Of a stretch of 64,000 nucleotides of DNA, positions 25,633-32,960 are shown in pieces. This DNA is from Leptolyngbya sp. FACHB-8. Its GTDB lineage: Bacteria; Cyanobacteriota; Cyanobacteriia; Elainellales; Elainellaceae. A program made the position numbers and the translations under genes. The notes under the pieces were generated by a model. It was not told the DNA's origin. It saw only the letters and a program-made list of their open reading frames with translations, and did no database searches. Every line of letters starts with the position of its first letter. Position 1 is the stretch's first letter. The stretch spans positions 62,001 to 126,000 of the forward strand of contig NZ_JACJOO010000048.1 of assembly GCF_014695575.1 (NCBI RefSeq), written 5' to 3'.

Positions 25633-26409
25633 ATGGGATTGTTTGACCGTGTCAGCCGAGTGGTCCGCTCCAACCTGAATGCAGCGGTGAGCGCCGCTGA
25701 GGACCCGGAAAAAATTCTGGAACAGGCCCTGATTGATATGCAGGAAGACCTGGTGCAACTGCGACAGGCGGTGGCGAGTGCGATCGCCAGCCAGAAGCGC
25801 ATGCAGCAGCAGTACAATCAGGCGCAAACGGAATCGAATAACTGGCAGCAGCGCGCCCAACTGGCCCTCCAGAAAGGCGATGAGAATCTGGCGCGGGAAG
25901 CCTTGACCCGACGGAAAACTCAAACGGAGATGGCAACGTCTCTGAAAACTCAGCTGGATCAGCAGAGTGCTACGGTAGACACCTTAAAGCGCAACCTGAT
26001 CGCTCTGGAAGGCAAAATTTCTGAGGCCAAGACCAAAAAGGATATGCTCAAAGCTCGCGCCAGTGCGGCAAAAGCCAACGAGCAACTCCAGAGCACCATG
26101 GGGCGCATGGGCACCAGCACTGCTATGGGAGCCTTCGAGCGGATGGAGGACAAGGTGTTGCAGATGGAAGCCCGCTCTCAGGCCGCAGCGGAACTGGCGG
26201 GTTCTACCTTGGAAGCGCAGTTTGCTCAATTAGAGTCGGGTAGCGATGTCGATGACGAGCTGGCCGCCATGAAAGCTCAACTGTTGGGTGGCAGTTCTGA
26301 AGCCCAGGGTTCTCTCCCGGCGGCCTCGGCTCCTGCAGGTAACTCTACTTCTACCAGTGATGTAGACGATGAGTTGGAGAAACTCAAAACTCAGTTAGAC
26401 CAGCTTTAA
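25633..26409 (+). CDS. vipp1: PspA/IM30 family protein, Vipp1-like
   Basis: The product is 258 residues, the usual length for Vipp1. It is long alpha-helical with an N-terminal amphipathic helix (GLFDRVSRVVRSNLNAAVS) that binds membranes and extended coiled coils from about 25 to 215. The C-terminal extension (DVDDELEKLKTQLDQL, after a Ser/Ala-rich linker) distinguishes Vipp1/IM30 from PspA. Vipp1 forms ESCRT-III-like rings and rods needed for thylakoid biogenesis and membrane protection. It lies just downstream of ftsH but beyond its terminator, in its own unit. GAGAGAATC precedes the ATG. Confidence 0.92.
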   Translation: MGLFDRVSRVVRSNLNAAVSAAEDPEKILEQALIDMQEDLVQLRQAVASAIASQKRMQQQYNQAQTESNNWQQRAQLALQKGDENLAREALTRRKTQTEMATSLKTQLDQQSATVDTLKRNLIALEGKISEAKTKKDMLKARASAAKANEQLQSTMGRMGTSTAMGAFERMEDKVLQMEARSQAAAELAGSTLEAQFAQLESGSDVDDELAAMKAQLLGGSSEAQGSLPAASAPAGNSTSTSDVDDELEKLKTQLDQL

Positions 26410-26484
26410 TCGGAGCCGTTTGCCGAATATAGGAAGCGCGCAGTCCGTTGTACTCGTACTTCCCGTATTGAATTTAAATATGAC

Positions 26485-26518
26485 AAAGCGCCTGGAGATA
26501 AAAGCTCCAGGCGCTTTC
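26485..26518 (+). terminator. Terminator-like hairpin after vipp1
   Basis: AAAGCGCCTGGAG-ATAAAA-G-CTCCAGGCGCTTT, a 13-bp perfect stem followed by CTG. It lies about 75 bases after the stop. Confidence 0.8.
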
Positions 26519-26537
26519 TGTAAGGCGGTAAGAAATC

Positions 26538-26619
26538 AGGACTTACGCAAGTCCGCCATATTTAGAGCATTTGTGTTGTGTGTTGTGTGCGAAGCACACA
26601 ACACAAATACGTAAGCCCT
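26538..26619. repeat. AGGACTTACG-ended palindrome with GCGAAGC core
   Basis: Outer ends AGGACTTACG and CGTAAGCCCT pair imperfectly. The inner hairpin is TTGTGTGC-GAA-GCACACAA, extended by CACAAAT. The left arm carries an extra copy of a GTTGTGT unit relative to the right arm, a recent slippage event. AGGACTTACGCA-type ends are widespread in cyanobacterial small mobile repeats. Confidence 0.75.
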
Positions 26620-26626
26620 GAAATGC

Positions 26627-27145
26627 CTATCGGGGTAGGTCAGGACAGGTAAATTCGTCTTCAACGGCTGTGTAGGTTATTTCCTGAGTTTCATTGGATG
26701 GAATGAGGTTCAGACGTAGCCGTAAGGTTGTATTCGACAGTTCTAGAATTTCGGCGTTGTAGACAGGTTGGCCACCCTCGGTTACCTGTAGACGATTGGG
26801 TACCTCCCGATCCGCTGTCCAACCGCTGATAGCGTAGGTTTCGACGCAAGAGGTTTGAAGGAGGGTACCGTTTGGCAGGAAGACATTAATGCTGCCAGGT
26901 GCCGGGTCTGAAGGCGCACTGCTGACGCGCCAAATTTTGCTGAAGAGGATGGTTAGATCTCCTGCTGGGGTGGCGGATGCGATCGCCGGATCAGCGCCTG
27001 AGCTAGTGGATGGTGCAGTCGTAGAAGCTGATGTGGTGCTTGGTGTTGTGGCTTGCTGTTCTGGAGCCTGGGCTGGAGAACAAGCGGTTAGTCCCGTCAA
27101 GGTAAGGCTAAAAGCCATCAGCAGAAAAGCGCGGCGTATAGTCAT
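26627..27145 (-). CDS. Putative lipoprotein, hypothetical
   Basis: From ATG 27145 (GGAG ribosome-binding site) the protein is 172 residues. A signal peptide ends in the lipobox LTAC at about residues 19-22. A Thr/Ser/Pro/Ala-rich spacer (about 25-60) is followed by a compact domain with a C-terminal pair of cysteine-containing strands (SCVETYAISGW; EFTCPDLPR) that could form a disulfide. It is likely anchored to a membrane on the periplasmic side. The folded part resembles small lipoproteins that mimic META/MliC-type barrels, but I cannot assign a family. The gene is single. Confidence 0.75.
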   Translation of the reverse strand: MTIRRAFLLMAFSLTLTGLTACSPAQAPEQQATTPSTTSASTTAPSTSSGADPAIASATPAGDLTILFSKIWRVSSAPSDPAPGSINVFLPNGTLLQTSCVETYAISGWTADREVPNRLQVTEGGQPVYNAEILELSNTTLRLRLNLIPSNETQEITYTAVEDEFTCPDLPR

Positions 27146-27316
27146 TGATCTCCTTTGGGGTGTCATTACATCACCGACTGCGAAGTTTATAGAACAAATC
27201 TATTGAAAAAATCTTTGCAGATAGACTAATGCTACTACTGTAACTATTTTCGTTAGGTAAGGAGTGAGGTGGTGCAAAGTACCGTTGTTTATAGCGCTAC
27301 ACGCTTGGAAGCAGGA

Positions 27317-27367
27317 AGTTTATTTTTTGAACAGCTATGCGAAGCGTAGCTGTTCAAAAAATAAACT
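27317..27367. repeat. Palindrome with GCGAAGC core upstream of truB
   Basis: The arms AGTTTATTTTTTGAACAGCTA and their complement surround TGCGAAGCG. TTTTTTGAA links it to the 15949 and 23024 copies, and TATAGCGCTA lies just upstream (about 27290-27299). It sits between the divergent lipoprotein and truB genes. Confidence 0.8.
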
Positions 27368-27469
27368 GTTTTGTATAAGGCTATAGAACTGGGTATAGCC
27401 CGTCTTTCTGGTAGCGATCGCCCTCATAAACGGTGGAACGGACTCTCCAGGAGCCGCTTCCCCGATAGG

Positions 27470-28399
27470 ATGGAGATTGCTAATGTCAGTGAAATTGAGA
27501 TAGTGGACGGATTTCTTAACCTGGACAAGCCCTTGAGGTTTACGTCCCATGATTGTGTTGCGCGGGTGCGGCGACTGCTTCGCCAGAAACGAGTAGGCCA
27601 TGCAGGTACTCTTGACCCGGCAGCTACGGGGGTTCTGCCTATTGCGATGGGACGGGCAACCCGGCTATTGCAGTTTTTGCCCTCCGATAAAGCCTATCGG
27701 GCCGTGATTCGTTTTGGTGTTCAAACGGCTACCGATGACCTGGATGGTGAGGTGCTCCAATCGAATCCCTGCCCCGATTTAACCCTCGAAGCGATTCAGG
27801 GAAAGCTGCACCAATTTCTGGGTTCTATTCAACAGATACCGCCACAATACAGTGCGATTCAAGTGGGGGGGCAGCGCCTCTATGACAAAGCTCGTAAGGG
27901 AGAAGTGGTAGAAGTTCCCGTGCGCACGGTTGAGGTGCACTCCATTGAGGTGCTGGCCTGGCATTCAGGGGAGTTTCCGGAATTAGAGGTGGCGATCGCC
28001 TGCGGTCCCGGCACCTACATCCGCGCGATCGCCCGTGACCTCGGTCAGGCCGTTCACACTGGAGCGACCCTCGCAAAACTCATCCGTACCAGTAGCAGTG
28101 GGTTTGACCTCGACAGCAGCTTGTCTCTAACGGATTTAGAAGAACAACTGCAGCAGAATGCCTTTCAACCCATTTCACCTGAGGTTGCCCTGCAATATCT
28201 GCCGGTGATTCAACTGGCTGATCCAGAGGCCCGTCGTTGGTGCATGGGTCAACGACTGCTTTGGGAAGGTACAGAGGCTCCCGGTGAGCAGGCATTTCGA
28301 GTGTATGGTGAGGGCGATCGCCTCCTCGGTATCGGCCAAATTCGCACCTACGAGTCAGATCCCATCCTGTCTCCCTGGGTCGTCCTCGCGCAGGAGTAA
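27470..28399 (+). CDS. truB: tRNA pseudouridine(55) synthase TruB
   Basis: From ATG 27470 the protein is 309 residues; the frame continues upstream to 27371 through palindromic DNA that is unlikely to be coding. The catalytic motif GHAGTLDPAATGVL carries Asp at about residue 49. Typical TruB segments follow (KAYRAVIRFGVQTATDDLDG; IPPQYSAIQVGGQRLYDKAR; CGPGTYIRAIARDLG), and a C-terminal PUA-like tail is present. TruB converts U55 to pseudouridine in the T-loop of tRNAs. The stop codon abuts the 101-bp palindromic element. Confidence 0.96.
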   Translation: MEIANVSEIEIVDGFLNLDKPLRFTSHDCVARVRRLLRQKRVGHAGTLDPAATGVLPIAMGRATRLLQFLPSDKAYRAVIRFGVQTATDDLDGEVLQSNPCPDLTLEAIQGKLHQFLGSIQQIPPQYSAIQVGGQRLYDKARKGEVVEVPVRTVEVHSIEVLAWHSGEFPELEVAIACGPGTYIRAIARDLGQAVHTGATLAKLIRTSSSGFDLDSSLSLTDLEEQLQQNAFQPISPEVALQYLPVIQLADPEARRWCMGQRLLWEGTEAPGEQAFRVYGEGDRLLGIGQIRTYESDPILSPWVVLAQE

Positions 28400-28500
28400 G
28401 GAGATTTCCAGTAATGAAATTACCCCCAGAATGTTGGTGCTTTGCCCGCTTCGCGGGCAAAGCACCAACATTCTGGGTAAATTCTTATGCAGAAACCTCC
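28400..28500. mobile_element. 101-bp palindromic element, copy A
   Basis: The ends GGAGATTTCC and GGAGGTTTC-type (reverse strand) are conserved with the element at 37328-37428, and both are exactly 101 bp. The centre is a 25-bp perfect hairpin (28425-28477) with a TTC loop, so the minus strand reads GCGAAGC. Its arms are unrelated in sequence to copy B. It begins immediately after the truB stop. It has no ORF. Confidence 0.75.
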
Positions 28501-28515
28501 TAAGCTGTGCTACGT

Positions 28516-28567
28516 CTACCGCCGATTGTAGGGATGCAACATATTACGTCCCTACAATCGGCGGTAG
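28516..28567. repeat. Palindrome between truB element and hypothetical gene
   Basis: CTACCGCCGATTGTAGGGA (28516-28534) pairs perfectly with 28549-28567 across a 14-base loop. It lies 11 bases past the stop of the minus-strand gene at 28578 and could be part of its transcript end, though no T-tract follows. Confidence 0.8.
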
Positions 28568-28577
28568 CTCGACAAAT

Positions 28578-28871
28578 TCATTCCCAGGTGGCGACAATTC
28601 TTAAGGGTTCAGGAATTTCAGAATCGACTGGGAATTCCAATAGGGTTTCCCGCAGCCCCAGGTAGCCGGATTCTGCAAAGGAAAGTAACATTCGCTGAAG
28701 GGCAACCCAGACCTCAGGGTCAAATTCCCAGTCCCGTTCATAGGGGGCGTGAGCGGCGATCGCCTTGAGTGCCCAGAAGTAAGTATTTCGCACCACCGAT
28801 CCCTGTTTCTTGTACTCAGGAAGGTCTTCGTGATGCACAAAGAGAATATCGTCTTTAATATGCGATCGCAT
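28578..28871 (-). CDS. Hypothetical protein, 97 aa
   Basis: This small soluble protein is rich in aromatic and acidic residues (LFVHHEDLPEYKKQG; ALQRMLLSFAESGYLGLRE; C-terminal PEPLRIVATWE). There is no signal peptide or membrane helix. Codon use is like that of the neighbours, and the HIP1 octamer overlaps the start region. I recognise no domain. It is a single gene oriented against truB, with a palindrome at its 3' end. Confidence 0.65.
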   Translation of the reverse strand: MRSHIKDDILFVHHEDLPEYKKQGSVVRNTYFWALKAIAAHAPYERDWEFDPEVWVALQRMLLSFAESGYLGLRETLLEFPVDSEIPEPLRIVATWE

Positions 28872-29201
28872 GCATCCAAATTTAATACACTTGTTCTATC
28901 ATACTAAGGCAAACTCTCTATTCGTTCGAAAAATATCCATTGTATTAGTCCAGTTCCTCCTGTGGTTAACCTAGAAAATCGTGTGATGTAGGGATGTATT
29001 CAGGATCAAGCATAGGTCAGGGATGTGAAATGCCTTGCATTTATGCACTTGCCGTCCGAAGGTGGGGCTATTGTCTGGTCTTCGCAGGTCGAGGGTTAAA
29101 AATCCGACAAGACAAACACCCTCTACGAAGGAGGACTTAGACTGATAAAGGATGGTGTTAACGAATGGCTGTGAGCGCTTTCGTAGGTCAATCTTTCATT
29201 T
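28872..29201. other. Divergent intergenic region upstream of recN
   Basis: These 330 bases lie between the minus-strand hypothetical gene and recN. I see no gene, palindrome or clear promoter. A segment near 29085-29130 (GGTCGAGGGTTAAAAATCCGAC) superficially resembles a tRNA T-arm, but no acceptor or anticodon arms can be built around it. Confidence 0.4.
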
Positions 29202-31049
29202 ATGCTAATTTCGCTTCAAATTGAAGATTTTGCACTGATTGATCGGCTGTCGCTGAGTTTTGGCGACGGCTTGAATGTGCTGACGGGAGAGACCGGGGCG
29301 GGAAAATCGATTATTTTGGATGCCCTGGATGCGGTCTTGGGCGGCAAAGTCGGGAGCCGAGCAATTCGTTCGGGGGCAGAACGAGCGTCCATTGAGGCGA
29401 CCTTCCGGTTGGATGAGACGCTGAAAAATTGGCTAAAAGCACAAGCAATTGAACCTTCCTCGGAGGGGCACCTGATCTGTAGCCGTGAAATGACAGCAGG
29501 GAAAGGCGGCCAGCGGAGCCGCTCTCGAGTCAATGGGGTGGTCGTCAATAAGCAGCAGTTGGAAGAGTTGCGCGATCGCCTGGTAGAAATCACGGCTCAG
29601 GGTCAAACAGTGCAGCTAGGTCAACCCGGTCTGCAACGAGCCTGGTTGGATGGCTTTGGTGGGCCTGCTCTGGTGGAACAGCGCGAGAAGGTTGCTGCTG
29701 CCCACGCTGCTTATCAGCAAGCGGCCACAGCGCTAGAAAAGCGCCGCCAAATAGAACAGCAGCGCCTCCAGCAACTCGATTTATTTGAATATCAAGCGCG
29801 GGATTTGGCCGCGGCTAACTTGGGTGACCCCGACGAGCTGACTGACCTGGAGCAAGAACGGCAACGATTGGCCCATGCCGTCGATTTGAAGCAGCAGAGC
29901 TATGAGGTTTACCAGGCGCTCTATCAGAACGATAGCGGTGGCGAAGCCTGTGCTGACTTACTGGGGCGGGCTGAGAATACCCTGACAGACATGCTGCGCT
30001 ACGATTCCCAGATCCAGCCCATTCTGGATATGGTGATTGAGGCGATGGCTCAGGTGGAAGAGGCTGGACGGCAGATCAACTCCTACGGTGAGGATCTGGA
30101 AACAGACCCTGAACGGCTGGAGGAGGTGGAGCAGCGAATCCTGCAACTGCGACAGATTTGTAAGAAGTATGGTCCGACGCTGGCGGATGCGATCGCACTC
30201 CACAACCAGCTTCAGGCAGACCTGGAAAGCCTGACCGATGGTGGACAATCTCTAGAAACCCTGGAAAAACAGGTGGAAGAGCGCCTCGCAACCCTCGTCA
30301 GTCTTTGCGCTGCCCTGACGGACTTGCGTAAGGCTGCTGCCCACAAACTACAAGCGCAACTGGTGGAGGAGCTCAAACCCCTGGCGATGGACAAAGTCCA
30401 GTTCCAGGTCAATGTGGCTCCCATGACACCCAGTGCCAGCGGTGCCGATCGCATCACCTTCCTGTTTAGCCCCAACCCTGGTGAGCCCCTGCAACCTCTC
30501 TCAGAAATCGCTTCGGGTGGGGAAATGAGCCGTTTTCTGCTGGCCCTTAAGGCTTGCTTCTCCCAGGTAGACCCTATCGGTACGATGGTGTTCGATGAAA
30601 TCGACACAGGGGTATCGGGACGGGTGGCCCAGGCGATTGCTGAAAAGCTACATCAGCTCGGCCAACGTCATCAGGTGCTCTGTGTAACTCACCAACCGCT
30701 CATTGCAGCGATGGCAACCGCCCATTTCCGGGTTGGTAAACATGTCATTGATCTGCCCACAGGTACCGTGCAACAGAACGGCAGCAAGACGGCCAAAAAG
30801 GGCGATAGCAATGGCAATGGTCACAATGGTAAAACCGAGGAGGTTCGTACCGTTGTCCGGGTCACTCCATTGGATTCTGCGGAGCGTAAACAGGAGATTG
30901 CAGCCCTTGTGGGAGGAACAGATCAGGAGGCGATCGCCTTTGCAGAATCTCTCCTGACGCAGGCGGCTCAAACCCGAGGGGAAGTGCCAGAAGCGGTTAC
31001 GGCGGCTAAGTCAACAACACGCGCTTCGAAACGGCGTAAATCAAGTTAG
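29202..31049 (+). CDS. recN: DNA repair protein RecN
   Basis: The product is 615 residues, somewhat longer than E. coli RecN because of a Gly/Asn-rich insert at about 525-550 and a basic tail. It is an SMC-like ATPase: N-terminal Walker A GETGAGKS (29-36), a central coiled coil, and C-terminal signature ASGGEMSRFLLALK followed by Walker B VFDEIDTGVSG. RecN acts early in double-strand-break repair, binding and bridging DNA ends with RecA. The start has no strong ribosome-binding site, but the N-terminus matches the family exactly. A palindrome follows the stop. Confidence 0.95.
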   Translation: MLISLQIEDFALIDRLSLSFGDGLNVLTGETGAGKSIILDALDAVLGGKVGSRAIRSGAERASIEATFRLDETLKNWLKAQAIEPSSEGHLICSREMTAGKGGQRSRSRVNGVVVNKQQLEELRDRLVEITAQGQTVQLGQPGLQRAWLDGFGGPALVEQREKVAAAHAAYQQAATALEKRRQIEQQRLQQLDLFEYQARDLAAANLGDPDELTDLEQERQRLAHAVDLKQQSYEVYQALYQNDSGGEACADLLGRAENTLTDMLRYDSQIQPILDMVIEAMAQVEEAGRQINSYGEDLETDPERLEEVEQRILQLRQICKKYGPTLADAIALHNQLQADLESLTDGGQSLETLEKQVEERLATLVSLCAALTDLRKAAAHKLQAQLVEELKPLAMDKVQFQVNVAPMTPSASGADRITFLFSPNPGEPLQPLSEIASGGEMSRFLLALKACFSQVDPIGTMVFDEIDTGVSGRVAQAIAEKLHQLGQRHQVLCVTHQPLIAAMATAHFRVGKHVIDLPTGTVQQNGSKTAKKGDSNGNGHNGKTEEVRTVVRVTPLDSAERKQEIAALVGGTDQEAIAFAESLLTQAAQTRGEVPEAVTAAKSTTRASKRRKSS

Positions 31050-31070
31050 GAGCCTTGCAAAAGCAACTTC

Positions 31071-31115
31071 AATTTCTAATGTTGAGCACGCTAAGCATGC
31101 TCAACATTAGAAATT
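31071..31115. repeat. Palindrome downstream of recN
   Basis: AATTTCTAATGTTGAGCA (31071-31088) pairs perfectly with 31098-31115 around CGCTAAGCA. The preceding TTGCAAAAGCAA is itself a small palindrome. There is no T-tract. Confidence 0.85.
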
Positions 31116-31499
31116 AAAACTCGATGTCTGCTATTTTCCTATAGCCGAAGGTCTTAATTCTGTCGCTGTAGAAGCGGATACTAATTCGTCCAAGTTGTTC
31201 TGCAATTTAAGGCGTAGGGTGGATGGGAAGTGCAGGCTTTCTTTCTACGCTAATAACAGTATCTCGCAATGTTCAGTTATTACTAACAACAGAGAAAACG
31301 TGTGTGGCCTTTAGGCTACATGCAAGATTTCTGAATCAAAAACATAGCTTTTAAGCGATCGTCCGCACCCTATGAAAAAGGAGCTTGAGAGTCCGTCCTT
31401 TCTACAAGATTGAACTCCTTTCTTCCTTTTCCATAGTGGACGAATTGCTTTATAGAAAACCATCTGGCATTCATTCCGCTTGAAGAGGGGAGTCTTACC
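31116..31499. other. Intergenic region upstream of AI-2E-type permease gene
   Basis: About 380 bases of moderately AT-rich sequence without a supported gene or clear promoter. A HIP1-like GCGATCG is at about 31357. AGAGGGGAG near 31484-31492 serves as the ribosome-binding site of the next gene. Confidence 0.4.
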
Positions 31500-32609
31500 T
31501 TGCGTTTAGGTAGTGGAATTGGCTTAGTTGTTATTGTTGCTTCCTTAATCGTTCTTTGGAAGATTCGGGAGATTTTGCTTCTGGTTTTTGCGGCAGTTGT
31601 CTTTGCCACGGCCATTAATCGGTTGGTACGACTTCTACAACGGTTCAATGTAAAACGGGGGCCAGCGATCGCCCTTTCAATTGTTGGTCTACTGGCGCTG
31701 GTGATTGGTTTATTTGCCCTCGTTTTACCGCCCTTTATTAACCAGCTTGAGCAATTAGCAGATCTAATTCCCCCAGGTTTAGAACGTTTGGAGCAGTGGG
31801 CAGAGGTAGTGCAGCGTTGGATTCCTCTAGGGTTAACCGAAGATTTCGGAAGTTTAGATGGTTTGGTACGACAGCTACAAGCTTATACTCCACGGGTTTT
31901 TAATAATTTCTTGAGCCTGTTTTCAAACTCCCTGGGTATTTTGTTGCGGACCCTGCTGGTGCTGGTTTTAATTATTATGCTTTTAGCCCAGCCACGGCCC
32001 TATCGTGAAGGTTTCACATTACTGTTTCCATCTTTCTATCGGCGGCGAGTAGGTGAGATTCTACAGCAATGTGAAAAGGCTTTGGGGGGATGGGTAACAG
32101 GCATTTTATTCAATATGACAGTGATTACTATCATGAGTGGTATTGGATTATGGATCCTGAATATCCCCCTCGTGTTTGGTAATGCAATTCTGGCCGGCTT
32201 GTTGACCTTTATTCCCAATTTAGGACCAACTTTAAGTGTCGTTCCACCTGCTATTTTGGGCTTGCTGGATGCTCCCTGGAAAGTTGGGGCGGTGATTGTT
32301 CTCTATATTGTGATTCAGCAAGTTGAAACCAACATCCTGACACCTCTGGTAATGGAAAAACAGGTGTCTCTATTACCTGCGGTGACTCTGGTATCCCAGC
32401 TAATCTTTGCAAGTTTCTTTGGGTTCTTAGGATTATTTCTAGCTCTGCCGATTGTTGTGGTTGCTCAAGTATGGATTAAGGAAGTCGTTATTCACGATAT
32501 TCTGAACAACTGGAAGGCTCCTAATTCCAATCCATCTCTCCAAACCGTTGAGCCAGAGAACATTATTGTGCTGACAACTGCTAACCCAAACACGCAGCCC
32601 AAAGTGTAA
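31500..32609 (+). CDS. AI-2E family transporter (PerM-like)
   Basis: The product is 369 residues from TTG 31500, with AGAGGGGAG about eight bases upstream. It has eight predicted membrane helices: two at 5-45, one at 58-80, a soluble loop (85-140), a helix at about 148-165, then a cluster at 205-330. The family pattern includes the Pro/Gly-rich FIPNLGPTLSVVPPAILGL segment. Members include TqsA and Na+/H+ antiporters, so the name does not prove autoinducer transport. The codon use is slightly more AT-rich than neighbours. It is followed by a 29-bp perfect palindrome and is monocistronic. Confidence 0.87.
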   Translation: MRLGSGIGLVVIVASLIVLWKIREILLLVFAAVVFATAINRLVRLLQRFNVKRGPAIALSIVGLLALVIGLFALVLPPFINQLEQLADLIPPGLERLEQWAEVVQRWIPLGLTEDFGSLDGLVRQLQAYTPRVFNNFLSLFSNSLGILLRTLLVLVLIIMLLAQPRPYREGFTLLFPSFYRRRVGEILQQCEKALGGWVTGILFNMTVITIMSGIGLWILNIPLVFGNAILAGLLTFIPNLGPTLSVVPPAILGLLDAPWKVGAVIVLYIVIQQVETNILTPLVMEKQVSLLPAVTLVSQLIFASFFGFLGLFLALPIVVVAQVWIKEVVIHDILNNWKAPNSNPSLQTVEPENIIVLTTANPNTQPKV

Positions 32610-32621
32610 GTAGCTCGATCC

Positions 32622-32688
32622 AGTATCTGTTTTAGAGATTATTTTTCGTGTGTTTCGCGCACGAAAAATAATCTCTAAAACAGATACT
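32622..32688. repeat. 29-bp-arm perfect palindrome after AI-2E gene
   Basis: AGTATCTGTTTTAGAGATTA... (32622-32650) is perfectly complementary to 32660-32688 around TGTTTCGCG. It is among the longest perfect arms in the window. The 42111-42145 hairpin (GTTATTTTTGGTGTG) is a decayed relative. There is no T-tract. Confidence 0.88.
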
Positions 32689-32960
32689 AACTAAACGTAA
32701 GACCATCTACCTGGAACATACAGATTTATACAAGCAGTATGTAAATGTTTACACTAAAGATACCCTTCAAGAAGTAGCACTTTGCTATACGTCTAAGGGT
32801 AGAGAATTGCGCCCTAGGATAGAAGCTATTTGATAGTGTCCTCAAGACAATGGGATTTACGACCATCGTTGCTAAGCGGTTGGCTTTTCCGAAGCTGAGG
32901 GAAAACAGAATTTGACGAGAGGCTTAGATTGGGACTGGGCCCGCATTCAAACAATACAGC
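32689..32960. other. Upstream region of PAS hybrid kinase gene
   Basis: About 270 bases with no gene. TTGCTATACGTC lies at about 32781. No promoter pair is convincing. Confidence 0.3.

Noticed and set aside
26889-27206. 105-codon plus-strand frame opposite the lipoprotein gene
   Set aside because: The minus-strand lipoprotein has a signal peptide, lipobox and ribosome-binding site; the plus frame has none of these.
29085-29130. T-arm-like sequence suggesting a tRNA
   Set aside because: No matching acceptor, D or anticodon stems can be drawn around it.
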